A stretch of 64,000 nucleotides of DNA from positions 434,001 through 498,000 of the forward strand of contig NZ_CP064056.1 in NCBI RefSeq assembly GCF_015775975.1, written 5' to 3'. The DNA comes from Staphylococcus lloydii. Its GTDB lineage: Bacteria; Bacillota; Bacilli; Staphylococcales; Staphylococcaceae. Made by a program: the position numbers and the translations under genes. Under the pieces are notes generated by a model. It had not been told where the DNA came from and searched no databases. It saw only the letters and a list, made by a program, of their open reading frames with translations. Shown here in pieces: positions 26,698-36,516 of the stretch; position 1 is the first letter of the stretch; each line of letters begins with the position of its first letter.

Positions 26698-26784
26698 GTG
26701 GCTTCAAAAGAAATATGCGTAGCATAACCCCATTTATAACAATAAAGTTTGTCCAAATAATTAAGCACAATAAAAAAGTTGTGT

Positions 26785-26831
26785 AATTTTTAAAAATTTT
26801 TATTGACTATTGATGTAGATGGGGCTAAAAT
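26785..26831 (+). promoter_or_regulatory. tcyABC promoter with possible CodY box
   Basis: TTGACT (26803-26808), 17 bases, TAAAAT (26826-26831). Just upstream AATTTTTAAAAATTT (26785-26799) matches 12 of 15 positions of the CodY motif, but in AT-rich DNA this is weak. Confidence 0.5.
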
Positions 26832-26872
26832 ATTTTTAATCTGATAAGAATAATAGGAATAGAGGTAATGTG

Positions 26873-27667
26873 ATGAAAAAGATTCTTTTTGGTTTATTAG
26901 CTTTAGTTATTGTTATAGCGGTAGCTGCGTGTGGTAATAATAGCTCCAATAAGAAGAGTAGTGAAACTAAAACAGTTGGTAAGCAAAAAACATTTATCGT
27001 AGGTACAGAAGGGACATATGCGCCATTCTCATACCATGATAAAAACGATAAATTAACTGGTTATGACGTTGACGTAATGAAGGCAGTAGCGAAAGAAATG
27101 GGTTATAAAGTTAAATTTAAAGAAACACAATGGGATTCAATGTTTGCAGGTTTAGATTCTGGTCGTTTCAATGTAATTGCAAACCAAGTAGGTATTAACG
27201 ATGAACGTAAAGAAAAGTATCAATTTTCAGAGCCGTACACATATTCACAAGCGGTATTAGTAGTTAACAAAAACAATAAAAATATTAAATCATTTGATGA
27301 CGTTAAAGGTAAAAAATTAGCACAAACCTTTACTTCTAACTATGGTAAGTTAGCGAAATCAAAAGGCGCTGAATTAACTAAAGTTGACGGCTTCAACCAA
27401 GCTATGGATTTATTACAATCTAATCGCGTTGAGGGTACATTTAATGACAATATTTCATATTTAGATTATAAAAAGCAAAAACCAAATGCTAAAGTTAAAG
27501 CAATCGAAGGCAATGCAGAAAAAAGCCAATCTGCACTAACTTTCACTAAAAAAGAAGATAAAAAGACAATTGAAAAAGTGAATAAAGCAATTAAAAAACT
27601 AAAAGATAATGGCGAATTAGCAAAAATAAGTAAAAAATGGTTTGGCGCAGATGTTTCTAAACCTTAA
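26873..27667 (+). CDS. tcyA: Cystine ABC transporter substrate-binding lipoprotein
   Basis: A 264-residue extracellular binding protein of the polar amino acid family (SBP_bac_3). It has a lipoprotein signal with lipobox A-V-A-A-C (C20). The mature start F-I-V-G-T-E-G-T-Y-A-P-F-S-Y and the motif L-T-G-Y-D-V-D-V-M near residues 62-70 are hallmarks of the family. Overall resemblance is to TcyA for L-cystine; another polar amino acid is possible. ATG at 26873 is 7 bases from AGAGG. The end overlaps the permease gene by 17 bases. Confidence 0.85.
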   Translation: MKKILFGLLALVIVIAVAACGNNSSNKKSSETKTVGKQKTFIVGTEGTYAPFSYHDKNDKLTGYDVDVMKAVAKEMGYKVKFKETQWDSMFAGLDSGRFNVIANQVGINDERKEKYQFSEPYTYSQAVLVVNKNNKNIKSFDDVKGKKLAQTFTSNYGKLAKSKGAELTKVDGFNQAMDLLQSNRVEGTFNDNISYLDYKKQKPNAKVKAIEGNAEKSQSALTFTKKEDKKTIEKVNKAIKKLKDNGELAKISKKWFGADVSKP

Positions 27668-28370
27668 CCACGAACAACAACACGCTTTAAACGCAGCAGG
27701 ACAAGCATTTGGTCCTATGTTGGAAGGACTTGTAAAATATTCTATACCAATAACATTAGTTACATTCGTTATTGGTTTAATTGTCGCTCTATTTACAGCG
27801 TTAATGAGAATATCTACAAGCCGTGTGTTGAAAGGAATTGCTAGATTTTACATTTCAATTATTCGCGGAACACCTATGATTGTACAACTATTTATTATCT
27901 TTTACGGTATACCTGAACTGGGTAGATTAATTACTAATAATTCCGATAGCCAGTGGACATTAGCACCGGTAGTTGCAGCGATTATTGGCTTATCGTTAAA
28001 TGTCGGTGCTTATGCTTCAGAGATTATTCGAGGTGGTATTTTATCCATACCTAAAGGACAGACAGAAGCTGCATACTCAATCGGAATGAATTATAGACAA
28101 ACCGTACAACGTATTATATTGCCGCAAGCAATTCGCGTATCAGTGCCTGCGCTAGGTAATACATTCTTGAGTTTAATCAAAGATACGTCACTCTTAGGTT
28201 TTATCTTAGTGGCAGAAATGTTTAGAAAAGCGCAAGAAGTTGCATCGACGACTTATGAATATTTAACAATATATATATTAGTCGCTTTATTATATTGGGT
28301 CGTATGTTTCATTATATCTATCATACAAAACTACTATGAATCTTATCTCGAAAGAGGGTATCGCTCATGA
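27651..28370 (+). CDS. tcyB: Cystine ABC transporter permease
   Basis: A membrane protein of about 239 residues in the HisM/GlnP family. The EAA-like loop [19 protein letters not shown] near residues 122-140 contacts the ATPase. About five membrane segments, with [11 protein letters not shown] near 67-77. The frame is open from a TTG at 27642, but the ATG at 27651 is preferred; either overlaps tcyA, implying coupling. Overlaps tcyC by 4 bases. Confidence 0.85.
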   Translation: MFLNLNHEQQHALNAAGQAFGPMLEGLVKYSIPITLVTFVIGLIVALFTALMRISTSRVLKGIARFYISIIRGTPMIVQLFIIFYGIPELGRLITNNSDSQWTLAPVVAAIIGLSLNVGAYASEIIRGGILSIPKGQTEAAYSIGMNYRQTVQRIILPQAIRVSVPALGNTFLSLIKDTSLLGFILVAEMFRKAQEVASTTYEYLTIYILVALLYWVVCFIISIIQNYYESYLERGYRS

Positions 28371-29098
28371 TTGAGTTAAAAAATATAAAAAAATCGTTTG
28401 GTGATACAGAAGTGATTAAAGGCATAGATTTAACTGTGGAACAAGGTGAAGTTGTGACTTTAATAGGGAGATCTGGTTCTGGTAAAACGACATTATTACG
28501 TATGATAAATGCGTTAGAATTGCCTTCTTCAGGTGCGGTGTATGTCGACGGCAAAACATACAGTAATGACGACAAAAAATCACAAATAGCAGTGCGTCAG
28601 AAGTCTGGCATGGTTTTCCAAAGTTATAACTTATTTCCACATAAAACAGCTTTAGAGAATGTAATGGAAGGACTCATAACTGTTAAAAAAGTTAAAAAAG
28701 ATGAGGCCGAAAAACAGTCATTGGCGTTATTAGCTAAGGTTGGCCTTACCGAAGTTAAAGACCAACGACCAAATGCACTTTCTGGTGGACAACAACAACG
28801 TGTGGCAATTGCTAGAGCTTTGGCAATGAACCCACAAGTTATGTTATTTGATGAACCAACATCTGCATTAGATCCAGAATTGGTAAATGATGTATTAAAT
28901 GTGATTAAAGAATTGGCAAATGAAGGCATGACGATGGTAATTGTAACGCACGAAATGCGCTTTGCTAAAGAAGTATCCAATAAAATTGTATTTATCCATG
29001 ACGGATATATTGGTGAACAAGGTGAACCACAACAAATTGTGAACCACCCTAGAACAAATGAATTACAACGATTCTTAAATGTTATAAGAGAAGCCTAG
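28367..29098 (+). CDS. tcyC: Cystine ABC transporter ATP-binding protein
   Basis: A 243-residue ABC ATPase: Walker [10 protein letters not shown] near residues 33-41, Q-loop [10 protein letters not shown] near 83-92, signature L-S-G-G-Q-Q-Q-R near 139-146, Walker B V-M-L-F-D-E-P-T, and H-loop T-H-E-M-R. Polar amino-acid uptake type. ATG overlaps the tcyB stop. The stop codon is the first part of the terminator stem. Confidence 0.9.
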   Translation: MIELKNIKKSFGDTEVIKGIDLTVEQGEVVTLIGRSGSGKTTLLRMINALELPSSGAVYVDGKTYSNDDKKSQIAVRQKSGMVFQSYNLFPHKTALENVMEGLITVKKVKKDEAEKQSLALLAKVGLTEVKDQRPNALSGGQQQRVAIARALAMNPQVMLFDEPTSALDPELVNDVLNVIKELANEGMTMVIVTHEMRFAKEVSNKIVFIHDGYIGEQGEPQQIVNHPRTNELQRFLNVIREA

Positions 29099-29122
29099 TG
29101 CAATGTCGCACTAGGCTTTTTT
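29093..29122 (+). terminator. Terminator of tcyABC
   Basis: 9-bp GC-rich stem GCCTAGTGC / GCACTAGGC with T run. It begins inside the tcyC stop region. Confidence 0.9.
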
Positions 29123-29226
29123 ATTTTGCTTATTTTATTACACTTATATTATAAATAGCGCTTAGTAAATTGGATGTGCAATATTTCGGAAGTTTAAGCG
29201 AACCACATTACACATCTATAAAAACT

Positions 29227-29240
29227 AGAAAGCGTTTACA
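29227..29240 (+). promoter_or_regulatory. CRE site before ascorbate-class PTS operon
   Basis: AGAAAGCGTTTACA matches 13 of 14 positions of the CRE consensus, 26 bases before the chosen start of the regulator gene. It argues that coding starts downstream of it. Confidence 0.65.
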
Positions 29241-29265
29241 ATATAAGTGTGAGGAGGCAATGCAG

Positions 29266-31206
29266 TTGCTAAGTATGAGACAACGACAAATTCTTGATTT
29301 TGTATCTGCACAGGGACAATATGTTTCAGTGCATGATTTAGCCGAAAAATTTCAAGTTTCAGAACGTGCGATTCAATATGATATTGAATTCATTGAATCT
29401 ATGACCAACGTATTACATATAACTTTAGAAAGGGATAAAGCAAATGGGATTAAAATAATTCCTATGCAACAGCACATGACTAAAACTAAAACATCTCAAA
29501 GTAGAGTTATACATTATGCGAAAAGTGAGCGGATACTCTATATCATTTTAAAACTTTTTGAGTCCTCACAGCCTACGTCCTCACAGACATTTGCAGAAAT
29601 GGTGTCAGTTTCACGAAGAACGATTGTAGAAGACTTGAAAGATGTACAAAAATGGTTGGAAGAGCAACGATTAGCTTTAACATATGTAAAAAACAAAGGA
29701 TTTATTATTGAAGGTGATGAACATAACTTTAGAAAAGCGTATGCAGCTCGCGTGAATGAGTATTTTGATACGCATACACATCAAATAGGAAATCAGTTGT
29801 TTTCTAATCAAGATTTAAAGCAAATTCGTTTAGCTGTTACTTCAATTTTAATGGAACAGCAATATCAATTGGTTCAAAGTGCTATTGATGGTTTGATTTA
29901 TCATATTTTGATTGCCATACATCGAACAAAAGAAACATACACGTTCAAGATTCCGAAATCAGAATACGAGCGATTAGCTCAAACTGAGCAGTTTCATATA
30001 GCGACACTTATTGCACAACGATTGGAAGACATATTTAATATTCAATTTCCAACAAGTGAAGCAGCTTTTATCACCTTGCATTTATTAGGTGCAAAGAGTG
30101 TTGAGGAAAATGCAATGATTGAACGAACGGACAACTTAGAATTTTTGGTTTTTGAACTTATTGAATCTATGAGTGGTGAATTAGGCGTCGATTTGATGTC
30201 AGACAATAAGTTGTTAAATGGACTCCTCGTACATCTTCAGCCAGCAATTTATCGTATGCAATTCAACATGAGTCATGACAATCCTTTACTGCAAGAAATT
30301 CAAACACAGTATAGGCATATTGTAGACGCATTGAACAGACATCTTAATGCGATTGAATTAGCATATGAAATGCATTTTGATGACCATGAAATTGCTTATA
30401 TTACATTGCATTTTGCATCGGCTATCGAACGTGGCTCATCATTAAGAAGGAAATCGATAAAAGTAGTTTTATTATGTGGATCCGGCATTGGAACTTCACA
30501 GTTGTTAAAAAGTAAAATCATCAATATTTATCCAGAATTAGAAGTCGTCGATGCATATTCTGTTTATGAAATTTCGGAGGAGCAATTAAGACATGAAGGG
30601 GTAGATTATGTTATTTCAACGGTGCCAGTAAAATCATTGTCTGTGCCTGTCATTAATGTTAGCCCTTTTTTGACTGCAGAAGACCGCATGAAATTGAATA
30701 CTATTATTAATGAAGCAAGAGAACAATATGTAAGTAGTATCAAATCAGTAGGTCCAACGTTGAATCAAGTTTTACCTCACAACAATATATTAACATCACA
30801 ACCTAAGGTAGAGCGAGATACGGCAATTGTTCAAAGTGTAGATTTATTAGTAAAACAAGGTATTGTCGACACGTCATATGCTAATGCAATAATCCAACAA
30901 CTTGATAAATTTGGCCCGTATATGGTTATTAGTCCTCAAATTGCGCTTATCCATGCCAATCATGATCAAGTAAAGCAAGGTGTAGGATTTAGTATAGTTC
31001 ATTACAAAGAAGGAATACGTTTTAATCATAAGCAATATGACCCGGTACGAATTGTGATAACTTTAGCTACCGAACAACCAAAAATTCATTTAAATGCCTT
31101 GAGACAACTAAGCGAACTACTTATGGACGAACAAAAAAGAGAATCGCTGTTGCAAGGCGATTTAGCTCAAATTATAACGAGTATTGATGAAGTAAGTAAA
31201 AAATAG
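29266..31206 (+). CDS. PRD-containing transcriptional activator with EIIB and EIIA domains (MtlR/BglG type)
   Basis: A protein of about 646 residues. In order: N-terminal helix-turn-helix (V-S-V-H-D-L-A-E-K-F-Q-V-S-E-R-A), a second HTH near 105-125 (V-S-R-R-T-I-V-E-D-L), two PRD domains with conserved histidines (T-L-H-L-L-G and Y-I-T-L-H-F-A), an EIIB-like domain (V-V-L-L-C-G-S-G-I-G-T-S near residues 400-411), and an EIIA-like domain with A-L-I-H-A-N near 562-567. Such proteins activate the linked PTS operon when phosphorylation permits. The frame is open from 29170, but GAGGAGG (29251-29257) fits TTG at 29266, and a CRE lies in the longer version. Leads the EIIA-EIIB-EIIC genes. Confidence 0.85.
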   Translation: MLSMRQRQILDFVSAQGQYVSVHDLAEKFQVSERAIQYDIEFIESMTNVLHITLERDKANGIKIIPMQQHMTKTKTSQSRVIHYAKSERILYIILKLFESSQPTSSQTFAEMVSVSRRTIVEDLKDVQKWLEEQRLALTYVKNKGFIIEGDEHNFRKAYAARVNEYFDTHTHQIGNQLFSNQDLKQIRLAVTSILMEQQYQLVQSAIDGLIYHILIAIHRTKETYTFKIPKSEYERLAQTEQFHIATLIAQRLEDIFNIQFPTSEAAFITLHLLGAKSVEENAMIERTDNLEFLVFELIESMSGELGVDLMSDNKLLNGLLVHLQPAIYRMQFNMSHDNPLLQEIQTQYRHIVDALNRHLNAIELAYEMHFDDHEIAYITLHFASAIERGSSLRRKSIKVVLLCGSGIGTSQLLKSKIINIYPELEVVDAYSVYEISEEQLRHEGVDYVISTVPVKSLSVPVINVSPFLTAEDRMKLNTIINEAREQYVSSIKSVGPTLNQVLPHNNILTSQPKVERDTAIVQSVDLLVKQGIVDTSYANAIIQQLDKFGPYMVISPQIALIHANHDQVKQGVGFSIVHYKEGIRFNHKQYDPVRIVITLATEQPKIHLNALRQLSELLMDEQKRESLLQGDLAQIITSIDEVSKK

Positions 31207-31216
31207 GGGGGAGCCG

Positions 31217-31657
31217 ATGAGTTTAGAAATGTTAACGCCAGACAAAGTTCAAATTAAAGACCAAGTAAATGATTGGTCTGAAGCAATAGAAATTGCCTCG
31301 CAACCATTATTGCAGCAATCGTATTTCGACGAACGATATATACAAGCGATGATTGATAGTGTGCATAATTTAGGACCTTACATCGTCATAGCACCAGAGA
31401 TTGCAATTGCACATGCCAGACCAGATGAATCGGTTAATAAAGTTGGTTTAAGTTTGTTGAAGTTAGAAAAGCATATTAATTTTTCTGCAGAAGGTCATTA
31501 TGCTTCATTGATATTTGTATTAAGTGCTGTAGATAATACAAAACATTTAGAAATATTAAAGCAATTGGCTCAATCTTTAGGAGACCAACAAATTGTTGAA
31601 CAATTATTACAAACAACAGATAAAAATAAACTCATTAGTATATTAAAAGGAGAATGA
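31217..31657 (+). CDS. PTS EIIA, ascorbate/mannitol-type
   Basis: A 146-residue EIIA of the PTS_EIIA_2 (UlaC/SgaA) family. The phosphohistidine lies in I-A-I-A-H-A-R-P near residues 68-75, preceded by L-G-P-Y-I-V-I-A-P. It passes phosphate from HPr to the EIIB encoded immediately downstream. RBS AGGGGGGAG. The end overlaps the longer EIIB frame by 4 bases. Confidence 0.85.
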   Translation: MSLEMLTPDKVQIKDQVNDWSEAIEIASQPLLQQSYFDERYIQAMIDSVHNLGPYIVIAPEIAIAHARPDESVNKVGLSLLKLEKHINFSAEGHYASLIFVLSAVDNTKHLEILKQLAQSLGDQQIVEQLLQTTDKNKLISILKGE

Positions 31658-31662
31658 TCAAT

Positions 31663-31947
31663 ATGAAAATATTAGTAGTTTGCGGACATGGTTTAGGAAG
31701 TAGTTTTATGGTTGAAATGAATGCACAAGAAGCATTGAAAAATTTAAATGCTCCTGCAGATATTGAAGTAGAACACAGCGACGTTATGTCAGCGAGTCCA
31801 GATATGGCAGATTTATTTATCTGTGGTAGAGATCTTGAAGAAAATACGAAAAATCTTGGAGATGTTTTAGTACTGGATAACATTTTAGACAAAGATGAGT
31901 TACAAACTAAATTAAATGACAAATTACAACAATTAGGTAAGTTATAA
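31663..31947 (+). CDS. PTS EIIB, ascorbate type
   Basis: A 94-residue EIIB with phosphocysteine loop V-V-C-G-H-G-L-G-S-S near residues 5-14, characteristic of the UlaB/SgaB group. ATG at 31663 is 8-9 bases after AAGGAG; the longer frame begins upstream at 31654 without better support. Lies between EIIA and EIIC. Confidence 0.85.
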   Translation: MKILVVCGHGLGSSFMVEMNAQEALKNLNAPADIEVEHSDVMSASPDMADLFICGRDLEENTKNLGDVLVLDNILDKDELQTKLNDKLQQLGKL

Positions 31948-31969
31948 AATTTAAACTGGAGGGGATGTT

Positions 31970-33322
31970 ATGAAACCGATTCTAGATTTTATCGTTGATA
32001 TTTTAAGTCAACCAGCAATTTTAGTTGCTATGATAGCATTGGTTGGCCTATTAGTTCAAAAGAAATCAGCAGTAGATGTAACATCAGGTACAATTAAAAC
32101 GATTTTAGGTTTCCTTGTATTAAGCGCTGGGGCAAATGTAGTTACACAATCCTTAGAGCCTTTCGGAAAAATATTTCAACACGCTTTTGGTGTGCAAGGT
32201 GTAGTGCCAAATAATGAAGCTATCATTTCTATTGCGTTAAATAAATACGGAACTACGGCTGCATTAATTATGGTATTCGGTATGATTGTGAATATATTAA
32301 TTGCAAGGTTTACCAATTTAAAATATATCTTTTTAACAGGACACCATACTTTTTATATGGCAGCTTTTTTAGCCATTTTATTATCAGTAGGCAAAATTAC
32401 AGGTACTTTAACTGTCATAATCGGTGCGATTATTTTAGGTTTAATTATGGCGGTCTTGCCCGCATTGGCCCACCCAACGATGAAGAAAATAACGGGTAAC
32501 AACCAAGTTGCATTAGGTCACTTCGGTACAATTAGTTACTGGGCTGCAGGGATGGTCGGTAGTCTGTTTAAAGGTCAATCTAAATCAACAGAAGATATCA
32601 AATTCCCAAAAAGTTTAGGATTCTTAAGAGAAAGTACAATTAGTATTTCTATTACTATGACATTGCTGTACTTTGTAGCATCACTTTTTGCAGGACCTGC
32701 ATATGTTCATGCTGATATTAGTAAAGGACAAAACTTTATCGTCTTTTCATTAATACAAGGTGTAACTTTTGCGGCAGGCGTGTTTATTATTTTATCAGGT
32801 GTGCGTTTGATTTTAGCTGAGATTGTGCCAGCCTTTAAAGGTATTTCAGAAAAACTCGTACCAAATACAAAACCGGCATTAGATTGTCCAATTGTTTTCC
32901 CTTATGCTCAAAATGCAGTTCTTATTGGCTTCTTTGTTAGTTTCATCGTAGGGGTTATTGGTATGTTTATACTATTCTTTTTCGGAGGAGTTATTATATT
33001 ACCGGGCGTAGTAGCACACTTCTTCTTAGGTGCAACAGCAGGCGTTTTCGGTAACGCCAGAGGTGGCATTAAAGGTGCAGTGGCAGGTTCGGCGCTTAAT
33101 GGTATTTTAATTACCTTCTTACCATTATTATTCTTGCCATTCTTAGGAGATTTAGGAGGCGCTTCTACAACATTCTCTGATACAGATTTCTTAGCAGTAG
33201 GTATAGTATTTGGTAATATTGCAAAATATTTAGGTATTATCGGTATTATTATATTAGTTGTTATTATAGCTGCAGTTTCGATTTTAATTCAAAAACGTGC
33301 AGATAGAAAACAAGCGGAATAA
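31970..33322 (+). CDS. PTS EIIC, ascorbate type (UlaA/SgaT)
   Basis: A 450-residue permease with about 11 membrane segments. The first half contains Q-K-K-S-A-V-D-V-T-S-G-T-I-K-T-I-L-G-F near residues 29-47, and the middle has T-G-H-H-T-F-Y-M-A near 124-132, typical of UlaA. Substrate in the family is L-ascorbate, but several staphylococcal and other members have unproven sugars, so ascorbate is not assumed. No UlaG lactonase, UlaD decarboxylase or epimerase genes follow. RBS TGGAGGGG. Confidence 0.85.
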   Translation: MKPILDFIVDILSQPAILVAMIALVGLLVQKKSAVDVTSGTIKTILGFLVLSAGANVVTQSLEPFGKIFQHAFGVQGVVPNNEAIISIALNKYGTTAALIMVFGMIVNILIARFTNLKYIFLTGHHTFYMAAFLAILLSVGKITGTLTVIIGAIILGLIMAVLPALAHPTMKKITGNNQVALGHFGTISYWAAGMVGSLFKGQSKSTEDIKFPKSLGFLRESTISISITMTLLYFVASLFAGPAYVHADISKGQNFIVFSLIQGVTFAAGVFIILSGVRLILAEIVPAFKGISEKLVPNTKPALDCPIVFPYAQNAVLIGFFVSFIVGVIGMFILFFFGGVIILPGVVAHFFLGATAGVFGNARGGIKGAVAGSALNGILITFLPLLFLPFLGDLGGASTTFSDTDFLAVGIVFGNIAKYLGIIGIIILVVIIAAVSILIQKRADRKQAE

Positions 33323-33330
33323 TACTTAAT

Positions 33331-33375
33331 AAAAAGTCTGGGACATCTAAAAGGTGCCTCAGACTTTCTTTTTGT
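33331..33375 (+). terminator. Terminator of ascorbate-class PTS operon
   Basis: Stem AAAGTCTG with CAGACTTT plus extension through GGGACA/GGTGCC, followed by T-rich sequence. Confidence 0.7.
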
Positions 33376-33383
33376 TGTTTTGA

Positions 33384-34301
33384 TTAATTTAACATCTCGT
33401 TATAGACATTTAAGTGTTGATAAGCAGAACGTAATAACGGTGCTTCAAAATGATATTGATGAGCTAAGTTTAGCATATAGCCTTGGATATGATGTCCTTC
33501 AATATTGAGACCTTTTTCCATGTCACGTTGCATAGAAGTTTTAAAATGGTAAGACAAATTATCTAATGATTTCATGTAATTGTTAACGATATTGTTTGAA
33601 ATCGGTGCCTGATGTATACGCATGATTTGAGCAACTTCATTGTACATATCTTCAATATACGATTTGCCGTCTTCACTGTCCCTGATTGGTCCGATTGGTG
33701 CGTGCATTAACGTAGTAACACTAGACATTACAGTAATCATTAAATATTTATGCCACATATCTTTATTGATATTGTCGCTTAATATTATTTTAGCTCGCGT
33801 ACCGGATAGTGCACTTTCTATCTTTTTAGCACGTTCCGTTTGTTCACCATTCAATTCACCGAAAATTAATTGGTCAAAATCACTCGTATGATTAATTTCA
33901 CCTTGTGAATCTAATGTAGTTTCAATGATACATAAGCCACCAAACACTTTATTTTCGCCGAAAGCTTGTTGCAATTTTTCAACGTGAGCAATGCCATTAA
34001 GTAAAGGTATGATAACTGTTTGTTCTCCTATAAATGGTTTCAAATCTTCAATAGCATTTTCTAGGTGATATGCCTTCGTCGACAATAATACGACATCATA
34101 CGGTTCAACACTATCTTCTTTGGTGATTAATTTAGGTGAAAATACATAGTTACCATTGACGCTATTAATTACCAAACCATTTTCTGATAATGATGCTTTA
34201 CGTTTATTACGCACTAGAAAAGTAACGTCTTTACCACTTTCTGCTAAACGACCGCCAAAATAGCCGCCGATACCACCAGCACCCAACACTAATATACGCA
34301 T
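33384..34301 (-). CDS. panE: 2-dehydropantoate 2-reductase (KPR family)
   Basis: A 305-residue NADPH reductase family protein. N-terminal G-A-G-G-I-G-G-Y-F-G (residues 7-16) is the dinucleotide motif. The second domain has the catalytic lysine region M-W-H-K-Y-L near 172-177 and N-x-x-V-x-N helices. It should reduce ketopantoate to pantoate for coenzyme A synthesis. panB/panC are not nearby, so another 2-oxoacid is possible. ATG at 34301 has AAAGGAG upstream; the longer frame begins at 34328. Confidence 0.75.
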   Translation of the reverse strand: MRILVLGAGGIGGYFGGRLAESGKDVTFLVRNKRKASLSENGLVINSVNGNYVFSPKLITKEDSVEPYDVVLLSTKAYHLENAIEDLKPFIGEQTVIIPLLNGIAHVEKLQQAFGENKVFGGLCIIETTLDSQGEINHTSDFDQLIFGELNGEQTERAKKIESALSGTRAKIILSDNINKDMWHKYLMITVMSSVTTLMHAPIGPIRDSEDGKSYIEDMYNEVAQIMRIHQAPISNNIVNNYMKSLDNLSYHFKTSMQRDMEKGLNIEGHHIQGYMLNLAHQYHFEAPLLRSAYQHLNVYNEMLN

Positions 34302-34606
34302 GTAGAACACTCCTTTGTTATGTATCAAAAACTTATGTTACTCGTAGTTAACACACTATTATTAGTTATTAAAATTATTATAATATTATTACCCGTAAAA
34401 ATGAACAGATTAACGTTTTTGTATAAATTGTTAATAGTAGATTATTATTCCATGTACTAAATTTAGTAAGATAAGTTGCTTAAATTACTGTAACTCATTA
34501 AAATGGTAATGTAGAAAACGTTTACAATGACTATCGATATTTTAGGTTAGGCTCATGTATAGATAGTACAAAATCACAGTTTAAAGACATAGAGGGAGTG
34601 TATGAC
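34302..34606. other. Divergent intergenic region between panE and manA with a CRE
   Basis: About 305 AT-rich bases without a gene. AGAAAACGTTTACA (34514-34527) matches 13 of 14 CRE positions and lies 80 bases before manA. Confidence 0.6.
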
Positions 34607-35542
34607 ATGCCATTATTTTTAAAACCTGTATTCCAAGAACGTATATGGGGTGGCACAAAATTAACTGAATTCGGGTATGATATACCTTATGACAATACGG
34701 GAGAATGTTGGGCGATTTCTGCTCATCCAAATGGTGCAAATACGATTTTAAATGGACGTTATAAAAATTACACGTTGGATCAAGTATGGGAAGAAAATCG
34801 TGCGCTTTTTGGCAATGATGACAGAGAAGCATTTCCACTATTAACGAAAATTTTAGATGCTCAAGATAAATTGTCGGTACAGGTTCATCCTGACGATGCT
34901 TATGCTAAAGCGCATGAAGGTGAATACGGCAAGACAGAGTGTTGGTATATACTAGATGCCGAAGAAGACGCTGAAATCATATATGGTGTTAATGCACAAA
35001 ATCAAGAAACGTTAAATAACATGATAGACAATCGTGAGTTTGATCAATTGTTTAATACTGTAAAAGTACAAAAAGGTGATTTTTACTATGTCCCAGCAGG
35101 TACGGTTCATGCTATAGGTAAGGGCATTATGATATTAGAAACACAACAATCTTCGGATACGACTTACCGTATTTATGATTACGATAGAACAGATAAAAAT
35201 GGTGAACAACGTGCATTGCATTTAGAGGAAAGTAAAGAAGTGATTGATTTGTCTCAAACTTCACCAAATGCCACGCCCAAAGCGTTAACTAGAGACGATG
35301 AGCATTATACGCAACTTGTAGCTAGCCCATTTTTTACAGTCGAGAAATGGAATGTCTCACAGCAAGTTAATTTTAAAAAGCCACAAGATTACTGCCTCGT
35401 TTCTATTATAGAAGGTTCGGGTGAAATTATCGTAGATGGTGAAGCTTACGAGCTTGAAAAGGGTCAGCACTTCGTCTTAACTTCAGAAGATAACGCAGTT
35501 CAATTTAATGGTGAACTTACTATGATTGTAAGTTATGTCTAA
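34607..35542 (+). CDS. manA: Mannose-6-phosphate isomerase, class I
   Basis: A 311-residue zinc isomerase interconverting mannose 6-phosphate and fructose 6-phosphate. Family motifs: P-x-F-Q-E-R-I-W-G-G near residues 7-16, zinc ligands in S-V-Q-V-H-P-D-D (near 92-99), the E-C-W-Y loop (near 111-114) and G-T-V-H-A-I-G (near 168-174). The C-terminal cupin half follows. GAGGGAG is 8 bases before ATG 34607, so the GTG at 34598 is not used. Followed after 21 bases by a ROK kinase, forming a hexose-entry pair; a CRE upstream suggests CcpA control. Confidence 0.9.
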   Translation: MPLFLKPVFQERIWGGTKLTEFGYDIPYDNTGECWAISAHPNGANTILNGRYKNYTLDQVWEENRALFGNDDREAFPLLTKILDAQDKLSVQVHPDDAYAKAHEGEYGKTECWYILDAEEDAEIIYGVNAQNQETLNNMIDNREFDQLFNTVKVQKGDFYYVPAGTVHAIGKGIMILETQQSSDTTYRIYDYDRTDKNGEQRALHLEESKEVIDLSQTSPNATPKALTRDDEHYTQLVASPFFTVEKWNVSQQVNFKKPQDYCLVSIIEGSGEIIVDGEAYELEKGQHFVLTSEDNAVQFNGELTMIVSYV

Positions 35543-35563
35543 AAGTATGGAAGGATGTATACG

Positions 35564-36454
35564 ATGTATAAATTAGCAGTTGATATTGGAGGTACAAAGA
35601 CCATTGTCGGTGTGATAGATGAGAAAATGGAAATTATTGATTTCCAAACTTTTGAAACTATTGCAACAAGTCCTCAACAACAATTTGATAAAATTGTTTC
35701 ATTAGCTAAAGATTATAAAAATAAATATAAACAATTGGCGCCACAAACTTTGAACATTGCTATGCCGGGGCCATGCGAATATAAAGAAGGCATCTTTTTA
35801 AATCCACCTAATTTGCAGCAATATAATGGATTTAATGCAGGTGACTACATACGTAAACAAAGTGACTTTGACCCTGCTTTTGTCAATGATACCGATGCGG
35901 CTATTAGAGCTGAATACAGAGACTTAGATGTGAATGAATCCTCACTTATATACTTAACGATAAGTACAGGCATAGGATTAGCATACATGAACAACGGTAA
36001 ACCATTACATGGCGCAGACGGGAACTTTGGAGAAATTGGCCATACAATCATTAAAACAGATAGCGATTATCAATGTCCTGTATGTAAACAATATGGATGT
36101 GTAGAAAATGAAATTTCAGGCTTAGCTATTAGTAGAAAAGCTACTGATATTATGGGGGAAGAAACTTCTACACGACAAGCTATCGATATGTATATAAATG
36201 ATGAACATAGTGAAATTACTGCGATGTTGGATGAAGTAATGAAAATGACGCAACAACTTTGTAATAACATTTATAGTTTATATAATGTATATACGATTGT
36301 ATTAGGTGGTGGTGTTACGAATAGTGCATTGCCTTATAAAGAAAGTATTGAAAGTTATGCGAGAAACCATAATTTAATGACAGAAGGAGAGTTTAAAGTC
36401 AAAATTAGTAACTTAAACTCAAATGTTTTGGCAGGATTATATGACGTAAAATAA
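35564..36454 (+). CDS. ROK family sugar kinase (glucokinase/fructokinase-like)
   Basis: A 296-residue sugar kinase. ATP motif D-I-G-G-T-K-T (6-12), catalytic region N-D-T-D-A-A near residues 107-112, sugar-binding G-E-I-G-H-T-I (near 154-160), and the ROK zinc site C-P-V-C-K-Q-Y-G-C-V-E (near 169-179). Unlike the ROK repressor in this window it retains the catalytic aspartate and has no DNA-binding domain. Paired with manA, so fructose, mannose or glucose are plausible substrates. ATG at 35564 is 9 bases from GGAAGG. Confidence 0.8.
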   Translation: MYKLAVDIGGTKTIVGVIDEKMEIIDFQTFETIATSPQQQFDKIVSLAKDYKNKYKQLAPQTLNIAMPGPCEYKEGIFLNPPNLQQYNGFNAGDYIRKQSDFDPAFVNDTDAAIRAEYRDLDVNESSLIYLTISTGIGLAYMNNGKPLHGADGNFGEIGHTIIKTDSDYQCPVCKQYGCVENEISGLAISRKATDIMGEETSTRQAIDMYINDEHSEITAMLDEVMKMTQQLCNNIYSLYNVYTIVLGGGVTNSALPYKESIESYARNHNLMTEGEFKVKISNLNSNVLAGLYDVK

Positions 36455-36516
36455 AAATGATTGGGTATGAATGATGCGCGGTTAACCAACGTATCTTACA
36501 TACTCAATCATTTTTT
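36455..36516. terminator. Terminator between ROK kinase and ThrE genes
   Basis: Long imperfect stem AAAATGATTGGGTATG with CATACTCAATCATTTT, T run to the right. The reverse reading also gives T-rich sequence. Confidence 0.7.

Noticed and set aside
28624..28980. 118-codon leftward ORF within tcyC
   Set aside because: Antisense shadow of the ABC ATPase signature region.
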